Shown piece after piece: positions 35,294-44,113 of a DNA stretch of 64,000 bases. The DNA is from Balneicella halophila (GTDB lineage: Bacteria > Bacteroidota > Bacteroidia > Bacteroidales > Balneicellaceae). Under the pieces are notes generated by a model that was not told where the DNA came from, did no database searches, and saw only the letters and a program-made list of their open reading frames with translations. The position numbers and the translations under genes were made by a program. Position 1 is the stretch's first letter, and each line of letters opens with the position of its first letter. The stretch lies in contig NZ_QENZ01000004.1 in assembly GCF_003096835.1 (NCBI RefSeq), positions 310,001-374,000 on the forward strand, given 5' to 3'.

Positions 35294-37411
35294 CTATTTT
35301 AATCCTCTTTTTTCAATTAATGCTTCGATATCAGGATCTTGTCCGCGGAACTCTCTGTATAATTCTTCCGAATCAACTGAACCGCCTTGTGATAAAATCG
35401 TATTGCGGAATTTCATTCCTTTTTCTTGATCAAATACGTCTGTTTCTTTGAAAAAACTGTAAGTGTCAGCATCATAGACTTCAGCCCAGATGTATCCGTA
35501 GTATCCTGCAGAATAGCCTCCTGCAAAAATGTGACTGAAATATGGACTTCTATATCTCGATACAATTTCAGGAATCAATCCTTTTTCTTTATTAAGGAAA
35601 TTTTCTTCAAACTCGATAACTTCTCCCTCAAAAGGCTCTGTTAAACTATGCCATTCCATATCTAACAATGATGCTGCTAAGTATTCTGTAGTTGCAAAAC
35701 CTTGGTTAAACGTTCCTGCTTTCCTAATTTTTGCAATAAGTTCATCAGGAATTGTTTCACCGGTTTTATAATGCTTTGCATAGAGCTTCATCACCTTAGG
35801 TTCCATTGCCCAGTTTTCTAATACCTGTGAAGGTAATTCTACAAAATCGCGTGAAACTGAAGTTCCAGTCTGTGATGGATATTTACCATCAGAAAGCATT
35901 CCATGCAATGCATGCCCAAATTCATGGAAAAGTGTTTGTACTTCTTCTAAGCTTAATAAAGCAGGTTTGTCACCCACAGGTTTAGTAAAGTTACAAACGT
36001 TAGTAATAATTGGAGTTACATATTTACCATCCAGATTTGATTGCTTACGATATGCGTTCATCCAAGCACCATTGCTTTTACCTGGACGTGGGAAATAGTC
36101 TGCCATATACATAGCAAGGTGAGATCCGTCTGAATCGGTCACTTCAAAAACCTCTACATCAGGGTGATATCCTTTTAGACTATCAACTTTTGTAAATTTA
36201 ATTCCAAATAATCTTTCTGCTACAATAAAAACTCCGTCTCTTACATTTTTTAATTGGAAATAAGGTCTAAGAGCTTCTTCATCGAGAGAATAATCTGCTT
36301 GTTTGATTTTGTCAGCATAATACCACCAGTCCCAAGCTTCTAAATCGAAATCGCCACCTTCTTTTTTGATGATAGCCTGCATTTGTGCTCTTTCTTCTTT
36401 TGCTTTTTCTAAGGCTGGAGTCCAAAGTTTATTCAGTAATTCTTTTACGTTATCGGGATTCTTTGCTACGTTCTTTTCTAAGATAAAATGTGCATGGGTT
36501 GGGTAGCCTAAAAGGTTTGCTTTCTTAATGCGAAGCTCTACCATTTTTTTGAGAATCTCCTTGTTATTGAATTCACCACCATTACCTTTATTAATGTATG
36601 CCATAAACATTTCCTTACGTAGTTCTCTATTGTCTGCGTAAGTTAAGAAAGGCAATAAACTAGGCTTGTGAATGGTAAACATCCAGCCATCTTTTTCATG
36701 CTCGTCAGCTGTTGCTTTTGCTGCATCTATAACGCTTTGTGGTAAACCTGCTAAGTCTTTCTCATCAGTGATAACTAACTCATACTTGTTATTCTCTTTA
36801 AGAACATTATCGCCAAATTCTATAGAAAGTAATGAAAGTTCTTTATTAATCTCGCGAAGTTTTTCTTTGTCTTCTTCATTCAAATTTGCCCCGCCTCTTA
36901 CGAAGTCTTTATAGTAATCATCCAACAGGCGTGTTTCTGCTGTTCCTAAACTCTTCGCTTCATCACTCTCTTTTACAGCTTTAATACGTTCAAACAATTT
37001 TTCATTTAACTTTATATCATCGCTAAGTTTTGAAAGCTTAGGTGCTAAGTCCTTTTCAATAGAGCGTAAGTTGTCATTTGTCTCTGCCGAAGTGATGTTG
37101 AAAAACACATTAGAGACTCTTCGTAGCAACTTTCCTGAGCGTTCCATAGCCACTATAGTATTGTCAAATGTAGGATCATCACTATTATTGACAATTGCAT
37201 CTATATCTTCTCTTTTTTGTTTGATGCCTTCTTCAAATGCTGGAGCATAATCACTTTCTTCTATATTAGCGAAATCGGGAAATCCGTGTGCTAATGTTGA
37301 TTCTTTAGCAAATGGGTTGTCTTCTGCCATAGTCGTTCCTTCTTTTTTCTCGTTACAACTTGCAAGTAGTCCTACTGATGCAAGAAGAATAAAAATGTTT
37401 TTAAGTTTCAT
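35294..37411 (-). CDS. M3 family oligopeptidase lipoprotein (dipeptidyl carboxypeptidase-like)
   Basis: 705 residues from the ATG at 37411. A lipoprotein signal ends in the lipobox LLASC with Cys19, so the enzyme is exported and lipid anchored. The rest is a full M3 peptidase with the zinc motif FHEFGHALHG and a later Glu ligand, plus FNQGFATTEYLAAS. Relatives (Dcp, OpdA) remove dipeptides from peptide C-termini; peptide breakdown fits the amino-acid catabolism genes in the window. An ATG at 37480 would add 23 residues ahead of the signal and is rejected. Confidence 0.94.
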   Translation of the reverse strand: MKLKNIFILLASVGLLASCNEKKEGTTMAEDNPFAKESTLAHGFPDFANIEESDYAPAFEEGIKQKREDIDAIVNNSDDPTFDNTIVAMERSGKLLRRVSNVFFNITSAETNDNLRSIEKDLAPKLSKLSDDIKLNEKLFERIKAVKESDEAKSLGTAETRLLDDYYKDFVRGGANLNEEDKEKLREINKELSLLSIEFGDNVLKENNKYELVITDEKDLAGLPQSVIDAAKATADEHEKDGWMFTIHKPSLLPFLTYADNRELRKEMFMAYINKGNGGEFNNKEILKKMVELRIKKANLLGYPTHAHFILEKNVAKNPDNVKELLNKLWTPALEKAKEERAQMQAIIKKEGGDFDLEAWDWWYYADKIKQADYSLDEEALRPYFQLKNVRDGVFIVAERLFGIKFTKVDSLKGYHPDVEVFEVTDSDGSHLAMYMADYFPRPGKSNGAWMNAYRKQSNLDGKYVTPIITNVCNFTKPVGDKPALLSLEEVQTLFHEFGHALHGMLSDGKYPSQTGTSVSRDFVELPSQVLENWAMEPKVMKLYAKHYKTGETIPDELIAKIRKAGTFNQGFATTEYLAASLLDMEWHSLTEPFEGEVIEFEENFLNKEKGLIPEIVSRYRSPYFSHIFAGGYSAGYYGYIWAEVYDADTYSFFKETDVFDQEKGMKFRNTILSQGGSVDSEELYREFRGQDPDIEALIEKRGLK

Positions 37412-37479
37412 GGAATATAAGTTTAAAATAATTTTTGAAATATTTGAGTGTAAATATAAGTAAAAATGCAATAAAAACA

Positions 37480-37508
37480 AGAAGGCGCCCTATTACTAGA
37501 CGCCTTCT
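37480..37508 (-). promoter_or_regulatory. Leader hairpin upstream of the M3 peptidase, possible attenuator
   Basis: Arms AGAAGGCG and CGCCTTCT are perfectly complementary across a 13-base loop. On the minus strand the stem is followed by TTGTTTTTATTG, a weak T-rich tail. It lies within the predicted leader between the promoter at 37582-37614 and the ATG at 37411. Confidence 0.45.
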
Positions 37509-37581
37509 AAATACTACTAAACAACTATAATCTCGCATGATTTAAATGAAAAAAGATTCATTCATTTCTGCTTGAACGATA

Positions 37582-37614
37582 CAAATATACAAAAAAAAGC
37601 AATACTATGTCAAA
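37582..37614 (-). promoter_or_regulatory. Promoter of the M3 peptidase gene
   Basis: On the minus strand TTTG (complement of 37611-37614) and TATATTTG (37582-37589) are 21 bases apart, a good Bacteroidetes promoter. The -33 box lies in the loop of the upstream terminator. It predicts a leader of about 165 bases. Confidence 0.55.
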
Positions 37615-37628
37615 TAATATTGCTTTTT
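37593..37628 (-). terminator. Terminator of the carboxyltransferase/biotin-carrier operon
   Basis: Arms AAAAAGCAATA and TATTGCTTTTT are perfectly complementary and on the minus strand are followed by eight T. It begins 14 bases after the biotin-carrier stop and overlaps the M3 peptidase promoter. Confidence 0.85.
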
Positions 37629-37642
37629 AAGTTAAAAAAAAA

Positions 37643-37966
37643 TTATTCTATTTCCACCATTAGTTGGTTTTTAGTCAAAACATCACCTTTTTTTACATGT
37701 ATTTTTTTTACAACACCACTAAAGGGCATGAGGACAGTGTTTAACATTTTCATTGCTTTAAATGTTAATAAAACATCGCCCTTCTTGTATCGTTTCTTCT
37801 CTACAGCTACAATGTCTTCAATATTCCCGGGAATAATTGCGCGTAGATGTTTAGGGTTTGCTTTTTCCCAAGCAGTTCTGCTTTCAAACTTTGGCGTTAG
37901 CTGAGTATAAAATTTTTGTCCGCTAACAATCAAGCTCTTATTTCGTTTCTTTTTTTCTTTCGTCAT
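37643..37966 (-). CDS. Biotin carrier protein of an acyl-CoA carboxylase or decarboxylase
   Basis: 107 residues, basic N-terminus (KEKKKRNKS) and a C-terminal biotinyl domain (about 38-107) with KAMKML, where the biotinylated Lys sits in AMKM. The usual Glu before AMKM is replaced by Lys. It carries carboxybiotin between active sites. It lies 12 bases after the carboxyltransferase gene. No biotin carboxylase (accC) or decarboxylase beta subunit is next to it, so the partner must be encoded elsewhere. Confidence 0.88.
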   Translation of the reverse strand: MTKEKKKRNKSLIVSGQKFYTQLTPKFESRTAWEKANPKHLRAIIPGNIEDIVAVEKKRYKKGDVLLTFKAMKMLNTVLMPFSGVVKKIHVKKGDVLTKNQLMVEIE

Positions 37967-37978
37967 AATACAATCATT

Positions 37979-39523
37979 TTAAAATGGAGGTAATCCATGT
38001 TTCTTCTTTGGACGTCCATCATGCTTGTTCTTAGAAACGTTTACGGCATGTATCAATGTTTTTCTGGTTTCTTCAGGCTCTATTACCGAATCAATATAAC
38101 CTTTGGCAGCTGCTACATAAGGGTTGGCAAACTTTTCTTTGTATTCTTTTACTTTAAGTTTACGCATTTTGTCAGGATCTTCAGCATTCATTATCTCTTT
38201 TCTAAAAATAATATTTGCAGCACCTTCTGGACCCATCACTGCAATTTCAGCATTTGGCCATGAGAACATAAAGTCAGCACGCAAATGGCGAGAGTTCATG
38301 GCAATATAACCACCACCATAGGCCTTGCGAAGTACTACTGTAATCTTAGGAACTGTTGCTTCACTGTAAGAATATAGAATTTTAGCACCGTGGCGGATTA
38401 CACCCATATGTTCTTGATCAACTCCCGGAAGGTAACCAGGCATATCTTCTAAAGTGATAATAGGGATATTGAAAGCATCGCAATAGCGGATAAAACGTGC
38501 GGCTTTATCAGAAGAGTCGCAATCTAGCACACCTGCTAAATATTTTGGCTGGTTAGCTATAAAGCCTATAGTATCACCTTCTAAGCGACCAAAACCAATA
38601 ACAATATTTGGAGCAAATTTCTCCATCACTTCGAAGAAGTAAGACTCATCCACTAATGATTTTATCACATCTCGGACATCATAAGGTTGAGAAGGATCGT
38701 TAGGAACGATATTTTGAATTTTATAGCCTCTCTTTGGCTTTTTTGCGGGATATGAGCGCGCTTTTTCTCCATTATTCCAAGGAATGAATGAAAGCAATTC
38801 TTTGATTTGCTTAAAACACTCTTTTTCGCTTAGCGCATAAAAGTGTGCATTCCCAGTGATTTCACTATGAACTTTTGCACCACCGAGATCTTCCATACTT
38901 ATTTCTTCACCAAGCACTGTTTTAATCACTTCAGGTCCTGTGATAAACATTTTAGAAATATTCTCTACCACAAAAACAAAGTCGGTGAGGGCAGGAGAAT
39001 ATACCGCGCCCCCTGCACAAGGCCCTAAAATCACTGATAGTTGAGGAATAACGCCTGATGCCAAAGTGTTTCGGAAAAATATTTCACCATAACCTGCTAG
39101 AGAATTAACTCCCTCTTGAATACGTGCTCCACCAGAATCATTAATACCAATAAGGGGCACCCGCAGTTTTAAGGCATGATCCATCATTTTAGTGATTTTT
39201 CTAGCATGCATTAAACCTAGCGAACCGCCGGCAACGGTAAAATCTTGTGCATAAATACAAACAGGGCGTCCGAATATCGTTCCTGTTCCTGTAATAACAC
39301 CATCACCGTGAAGGACTTTTTTGTCCATATCAAAATCACGAGCTTGATGTTCAACAAACATATCATACTCGTTGAAAGAATCTTCATCAACTATCGCAAG
39401 GATACGTTCACGTGCAGTCAACTTACCCATAGATACTTGTTTCTGGATGGCTTTGTCGCCACCGCCTTTTTCAATAGTTTGTTTTCTTTTCCTTAAGTCA
39501 AGGATGTTTCTTGTTAATGCCAT
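37979..39523 (-). CDS. Acyl-CoA carboxylase beta subunit / methylmalonyl-CoA decarboxylase alpha subunit
   Basis: 514 residues, two crotonase-like halves of the PccB/MmdA family. Blocks: SMGKLTARERI, GGSLGLMHARKITKMMDHALK, GINDSGGARIQEGV, GPCAGGAVYSPALTDF, and later ITLEDMPGYLPGVDQE and KAYGGGYIAMNS. It moves the carboxyl group between biotin and an acyl-CoA, probably propionyl/methylmalonyl-CoA. Directionality (carboxylase or sodium-pump decarboxylase) depends on partners not in this window. Forms an operon with the biotin carrier; preceded by the LptF/G permease gene. Confidence 0.9.
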   Translation of the reverse strand: MALTRNILDLRKRKQTIEKGGGDKAIQKQVSMGKLTARERILAIVDEDSFNEYDMFVEHQARDFDMDKKVLHGDGVITGTGTIFGRPVCIYAQDFTVAGGSLGLMHARKITKMMDHALKLRVPLIGINDSGGARIQEGVNSLAGYGEIFFRNTLASGVIPQLSVILGPCAGGAVYSPALTDFVFVVENISKMFITGPEVIKTVLGEEISMEDLGGAKVHSEITGNAHFYALSEKECFKQIKELLSFIPWNNGEKARSYPAKKPKRGYKIQNIVPNDPSQPYDVRDVIKSLVDESYFFEVMEKFAPNIVIGFGRLEGDTIGFIANQPKYLAGVLDCDSSDKAARFIRYCDAFNIPIITLEDMPGYLPGVDQEHMGVIRHGAKILYSYSEATVPKITVVLRKAYGGGYIAMNSRHLRADFMFSWPNAEIAVMGPEGAANIIFRKEIMNAEDPDKMRKLKVKEYKEKFANPYVAAAKGYIDSVIEPEETRKTLIHAVNVSKNKHDGRPKKKHGLPPF

Positions 39524-39543
39524 ACATTAATGATTTTAGTTGT

Positions 39544-40623
39544 TTACTTCGGTGCTAATCTATACAGAATATAGGCAATCAAGGCAAAAATAATATTGGG
39601 TAGCCAGATTGCAAGCAATGGAGTGATTGTACCTGCGGAAGCAATAACCGTAGATACTCTCATAAACATAAGGAAAGAGAAAGCAATAAGCAGTCCTAAT
39701 CCTAAATGTAGTCCAACTCCGCCTCGTATTTTTCTTGAGGCAAGAGAAACACCTATAAGTGTTAAAATAAATGTAGCTAACGGACTTGCCAAACGTTCGT
39801 ATAGTTTAACTTGATACTCAGCTACATTATTAGTTCCTTTTGTTTTCTGATCTTCTATGAATCGATATAACTCGACTAAGGTCATAGACTCTGTAGAGTT
39901 GTCTTTTATTATCAGTTCAGAGGGTACGAGATTGATAACTGTATCTAATGCTCTACCTTTTGTTATCGTTTCACTTAAATCGTTAATATCTCGAATGTTA
40001 TATTGTTTTAAAGTCCAATTTTGATTGTCGTTATTCCATACAATTTCTGAAGCTGTGAGTGTAGATTGCATAACCCCATCCTCGAAACGTTCCATTTTTA
40101 CCCGTCTTCCTATTTCTTTATCAGTAGAATAAGAACCGATAGAAATAAACAGTCCCTTTTCTAATTGCATATGAATGTTGGTATTTTGCTGTCCTCCACG
40201 TCTTTTAGTGATATAATTATCATAGATATCATTTTTAATCTCATTTGTTGATGGCAAAATAAAGTTGGTAAGGATAAAAGAAAAGGCAGCAATTATAAAT
40301 GCACCCACAAAATATGGTCTAAGCAATCGGTGTAGACTAATTCCATTGCTAAACATTCCTATAATTTCAGAGTTAAAAGCCATCTTAGAAGTGAAAAAGA
40401 CCACCGCAATGAATGTAAAAGTAGGACTGAAAAGTGTTGCAAAGAAAGGCGCTAATGTTAAATAATATTTTACAATAACATCACTTGGAGCATTGTTGTA
40501 CTGGAAATTATCAGCCTGTTCAGAGTAAGTGAATACAAGCACTACTATAATAATGAGGAGTAGTGAAAAAAAGAAAGTCCCGAGGAATTTCTTGATAATA
40601 TACCAGTCTATCTTTTTTAGCAT
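39544..40623 (-). CDS. LptF/LptG family permease (LPS export)
   Basis: 359 residues. Three membrane helices near the N-terminus (about 13-33, 58-80, 100-122), a periplasmic beta-jellyroll (about 130-260) and three more helices at the C-terminus, the YjgP/YjgQ layout (PF03739). Starts DWYIIKKFLGTFFFSLLL and has FNSEIIGMFSNGIS, a family motif. It works with LptB to pull LPS out of the inner membrane. F versus G is not decided. It follows tgt in the same orientation with a gap of 33 bases. Confidence 0.93.
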   Translation of the reverse strand: MLKKIDWYIIKKFLGTFFFSLLLIIIVVLVFTYSEQADNFQYNNAPSDVIVKYYLTLAPFFATLFSPTFTFIAVVFFTSKMAFNSEIIGMFSNGISLHRLLRPYFVGAFIIAAFSFILTNFILPSTNEIKNDIYDNYITKRRGGQQNTNIHMQLEKGLFISIGSYSTDKEIGRRVKMERFEDGVMQSTLTASEIVWNNDNQNWTLKQYNIRDINDLSETITKGRALDTVINLVPSELIIKDNSTESMTLVELYRFIEDQKTKGTNNVAEYQVKLYERLASPLATFILTLIGVSLASRKIRGGVGLHLGLGLLIAFSFLMFMRVSTVIASAGTITPLLAIWLPNIIFALIAYILYRLAPK

Positions 40624-40656
40624 AAATAGCCAATTTTAATCGGTAAAGCTATAAAA

Positions 40657-41787
40657 TTATAGCCTAACTCCTAACTTTTTTACCATTTCATTTTTCCACA
40701 AATTAAAATTTCCATTGTTAATATGTGTACGCGCTTCTCTTACCAGCCACAGATAAAAGGCTATATTGTGTTGGCTGCAAATCTGTGCTCCAAGCATTTC
40801 GTTTGCTTTAATAAGGTGTCTTACATACGCTTTAGAATAGGCAGAATCTACGAATGATGTACCGTCTGGGTCTAATGGAGAGAAATCTTTTTCCCACTTT
40901 TTATTTTTGATATTAATACTCCCTTCACTTGTGAAAATCATGCCATTGCGACCGTTTCGTGTAGGCATTACGCAGTCAAACATATCTACACCCAATGCAA
41001 TAGCTTCTAAAATGTTCTCGGGAGTACCTACACCCATTAGATAGCGTGGTTTGCTTTTTGGTAAGATTTCATTGACCACACTTATCATCTCGTACATCAC
41101 TTCAGCTGGTTCACCTACAGCTAAGCCTCCAATAGCATTTCCTGCACGGTCTAATTTTGCTATGTTCTCAGCAGAGCGTATTCTTAAATCTTTATACGTG
41201 CAACCTTGTACAATAGGGAAGAGTTGTTGTTCGTAGCCATATTTAGGTTGGGTTTCATCAAAGCGTTTTACGCAACGGTCTAGCCATCGTTCGGTAAGGT
41301 CTAATGATTTTTTTGCATAATCATACAGAGCATCTCCGGGAGGGCACTCATCAAATGCCATCATGATATCAGCACCGATAATGCGCTGGATATCCATCAC
41401 ATTTTCTGGAGTAAAAAGATGTTTCGAGCCATCAATGTGAGAACGAAATGTTGCTCCTTCCTCTGTCAGTTTTCTGTTCTCTGCTAAAGAAAATACTTGA
41501 AAACCACCGCTGTCGGTCAGCATTGGTCTATCCCAGCCATTGAATTTATGAACACCGCCAGCTTCTTCCAAAACCTCTAACCCGGGACGGAGATAAAGAT
41601 GATAAGTATTGCCAAGAATAATTTCAGCATTCACATCTTCTCGTAATTCTTTAAAATGAATTCCTTTTACCGTTCCAAGTGTGCCCACAGGCATGAAAAT
41701 AGGGGTGTGTATATCGCCACGTTCGGTATGCAATATTCCAGCACGGGCATTGGTTTCTTTATCTTGTGTCTCTATCGTATAGTACAT
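40657..41787 (-). CDS. tgt: tRNA-guanine(34) transglycosylase (queuine tRNA-ribosyltransferase)
   Basis: 376 residues. The catalytic barrel is complete: LTDSGGFQVFSL with the proton-acceptor Asp, GADIMMAFDEC, and MGVGTPENILEAIALGVDMFDCVMPTRNGRNG with the nucleophile Asp. It swaps guanine 34 for preQ1 in tRNAs with GUN anticodons. The C-terminal zinc motif CxCxxC...H of the classical enzyme is missing: the segment reads PDGTSFVDSAYSKAYVRHL, and only the last His remains. This appears to be usual for Bacteroidota TGT rather than a defect. Confidence 0.95.
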   Translation of the reverse strand: MYYTIETQDKETNARAGILHTERGDIHTPIFMPVGTLGTVKGIHFKELREDVNAEIILGNTYHLYLRPGLEVLEEAGGVHKFNGWDRPMLTDSGGFQVFSLAENRKLTEEGATFRSHIDGSKHLFTPENVMDIQRIIGADIMMAFDECPPGDALYDYAKKSLDLTERWLDRCVKRFDETQPKYGYEQQLFPIVQGCTYKDLRIRSAENIAKLDRAGNAIGGLAVGEPAEVMYEMISVVNEILPKSKPRYLMGVGTPENILEAIALGVDMFDCVMPTRNGRNGMIFTSEGSINIKNKKWEKDFSPLDPDGTSFVDSAYSKAYVRHLIKANEMLGAQICSQHNIAFYLWLVREARTHINNGNFNLWKNEMVKKLGVRL

Positions 41788-41798
41788 TCTGTGTTCAA

Positions 41799-42542
41799 TT
41801 AATTTATAAAAGGATAAGCGATTTTGTGTAAAAATAAACCTTCCGGGGGTGCAGAGCTACCTGCTCTAGCCCTGTCTTTTGCTAAAATGATATCTTGAAA
41901 ATCGCGGACAGTGCATTTATTTTTTCCAACTTCCAATAACGTGCCGACTATAGCACGCACCATATTTCTCAAAAATCTATCTGCTGTAATCGTAAAAATT
42001 AATAGCTCGTCATTTTCTTTCCAATGTGCATCTCTAATTTGGCAAATATTCGTTTTTACATCAGTATGTAATTTACTAAAGCTGGTGAAATCCTCATATT
42101 TCATCAATAATTGAGAGGCTTCGTTCATCTTTTGAAGGTCTAAAGCAAAAGGGTAGAAATAGCTTTTTTCATAGTCAAAAGGCGTTTTTACTTTTGAAAT
42201 ATAATATTTATAAGTCCGCGAAGTCGCATCGAAACGTGCATGTGTCTTGTTTTGTACTTCAAAAATCCTTTGGATAGCAATGCTCTTAGGAAGCAGGCTA
42301 TTCAATTTGTAACATAGCTTTTCTAATGGTATGCTAAGGTTTTCGCTATCATAATGTGCAAAAAACTGTTGCGCGTGTACGCCAGTATCCGTACGGCCAC
42401 AGCCTATTATTTTAACATCTTCTCTTAGGATTAGACTAAAAGCTTTTTCTAAAGTTTCTTGTACGGTTACGGCATTGGGTTGCACTTGCCAACCATGAAA
42501 ATCAGTGCCTTTATAGTTTAATTCTACAAAATATCTTGCCAT
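41799..42542 (-). CDS. truA: tRNA pseudouridine(38-40) synthase TruA
   Basis: 247 residues. The catalytic block is GCGRTDTGVHAQQFFAHYD with the Asp nucleophile, preceded by YKGTDFHGWQVQPNAVTVQ, and FLRNMVRAIVGTLLEVG follows in the C-terminal half. It isomerises uridines 38-40 in the anticodon arm. It is first in a minus-strand run with tgt (11 bases) and the LptF/G permease, so tRNA modification genes lead this operon. Confidence 0.95.
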   Translation of the reverse strand: MARYFVELNYKGTDFHGWQVQPNAVTVQETLEKAFSLILREDVKIIGCGRTDTGVHAQQFFAHYDSENLSIPLEKLCYKLNSLLPKSIAIQRIFEVQNKTHARFDATSRTYKYYISKVKTPFDYEKSYFYPFALDLQKMNEASQLLMKYEDFTSFSKLHTDVKTNICQIRDAHWKENDELLIFTITADRFLRNMVRAIVGTLLEVGKNKCTVRDFQDIILAKDRARAGSSAPPEGLFLHKIAYPFIN

Positions 42543-42563
42543 TTTATTTTGTTGTAATTAAGA

Positions 42564-42592
42564 CAAAGATACGCTTTATTCAAAAAAACAAA
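42564..42592 (-). promoter_or_regulatory. Promoter of the truA-tgt operon
   Basis: On the minus strand TTTG (complement of 42589-42592) and TATCTTTG (complement of 42564-42571), 17 bases apart; the -7 element is an exact match and lies 22 bases before the truA ATG. Confidence 0.55.
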
Positions 42593-42706
42593 GAATGTTA
42601 AGGGGCTTATGCTTTGTGTTAAAATATGGTAAATGTGAATTGTTACTCGTTTTTAAGAATAGAGTTTTTCTACTTTTGGAAAATCTAAAACCCAAAAATA
42701 AAGTCT

Positions 42707-44113
42707 ATGAAACGTTTCCTGCTTGTGTTGCTCACAGTTTTAATTTTCAGTTCAATAAAAGCTGAAAATAAAATTTATACTGGAAGGGTAGAGGAGGCAG
42801 GGGGTGAGAACCCTGTTCCATTTGCGATGCTTATTATTAAAAACACGCTGTATGGTGTACAGGCGGATGAAAATGGGGATTACGTTTTGGATTTACCTGC
42901 TGGATATGAGCAGGATAGTATTGTAGTCAGTTCTTTATCGTACAAAGAGAAAACAATAGCCATAAGCGATTTAATGAAAAACCAATTGATAAAATTGGAA
43001 CTGGATAGTAATGTGTTGGGGGAGGTGGTTATTTATCCCATAAATCCTTATGAACTTTTAGAAAAGGCAGCTAAAAATAGAGCTAAAAATCATGATGTTG
43101 ACCATTCTACAGTGCAACGAAACTTCAATAGGGAACTGTATTTTGATAAAGGTGTTTGTTTTCGAGCTTCAGAAAATATTGTAGATGCTTATAAATTAAA
43201 ACTGCCCAAACATACTACCGGAGAATATCATCAAATCAATAAAACTTTGAAAGCACGAGGCATTCAAGATTCACTGCAACTGTGGACTTTGAATGATATG
43301 TTTAAAATGAAAGAAGATACCATTTCTTTTTTTAATGAAGCCATTACCCGTGAGATTACCGGTTTAGATCCGACGATATTATTTTCTGAAATAAGTAGGG
43401 AACAAGATGCTGTGGAGGAAAGTGATGAAGACTCAAATAAAAAAGGACTAAGCATAGGATTAGATGTTTCGTCTGAGTTAAAATATAATGGCACTATGAA
43501 GTATAGAGGCAGAACTTCACATCGTGTGTTAGTCGAATTAATACATAAAAGGAAAACAATTATTAAAGGTCAGTTGCTTATTGACAGTGCAACCTATGCT
43601 TTTTCAGAAATCCGAATTGCAAACCAAAATGTGGATTTATATAAAGAATTTGTGCCGTGGATAGCGCGAAGTGTTATCCGATTAATGGGCTACAGACCCG
43701 TATTGGATCAATTAACCATGATGAACTCTTATGCAATTGGGAATGATGGAAAATGGTACAAAACCTATGACTATCTTAGATTTGGTGGCTCTATGAGAAA
43801 AAAGAGACGATTGCTGGACAGCTATGCAGAATCAGAATTTTTCTATCAGCAACCTAGGCTGTTTGATGGTGATGCTACAGCTTTTTGGAAGAAAAATAAA
43901 GACGCCAAAGATGCTATTGAAGAAACTGATGTGACTTCCTTTAATAATGATAGCTTTTGGGAACCCTATGTTGGAAGATTAACACCTGAAAAAGTAAAGA
44001 AATGTGTGGTAGCCATACATGAGAGAAATCAGGAATTCCAAGGCGAAATAGGCTATAATAAGAAAGAAAGTCGCAGAAAGCGTCGTGAGGAACGGCGACA
44101 ATCTAGAAAATAG
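42707..44113 (+). CDS. Secreted protein with carboxypeptidase-regulatory-like domain, function unknown
   Basis: 468 residues. A signal peptide (2-19, cleavage near IKAEN) is followed by a CarboxypepD_reg-like beta-sandwich (about 22-105: IYTGRVEEAGGENPVPFAMLIIKN...). The larger remainder (about 110-440) has no catalytic motif I recognise; its beta strands and aromatic pairs resemble the unassigned proteins that pair this domain with an outer-membrane part in Bacteroidota. The last 28 residues are very basic (KKESRRKRREERR). A -7 element TACTTTTG is at 42671-42678. No TonB-dependent receptor follows. Overlaps the convergent glutaminase gene by 11 bases. Confidence 0.8.
   Translation: MKRFLLVLLTVLIFSSIKAENKIYTGRVEEAGGENPVPFAMLIIKNTLYGVQADENGDYVLDLPAGYEQDSIVVSSLSYKEKTIAISDLMKNQLIKLELDSNVLGEVVIYPINPYELLEKAAKNRAKNHDVDHSTVQRNFNRELYFDKGVCFRASENIVDAYKLKLPKHTTGEYHQINKTLKARGIQDSLQLWTLNDMFKMKEDTISFFNEAITREITGLDPTILFSEISREQDAVEESDEDSNKKGLSIGLDVSSELKYNGTMKYRGRTSHRVLVELIHKRKTIIKGQLLIDSATYAFSEIRIANQNVDLYKEFVPWIARSVIRLMGYRPVLDQLTMMNSYAIGNDGKWYKTYDYLRFGGSMRKKRRLLDSYAESEFFYQQPRLFDGDATAFWKKNKDAKDAIEETDVTSFNNDSFWEPYVGRLTPEKVKKCVVAIHERNQEFQGEIGYNKKESRRKRREERRQSRK

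Noticed and set aside
37401-37538. 45-codon minus-strand open frame in the M3 leader
   Set aside because: Its middle is the translation of the hairpin arms and it has no ribosome-binding site; treated as a by-product of the leader.
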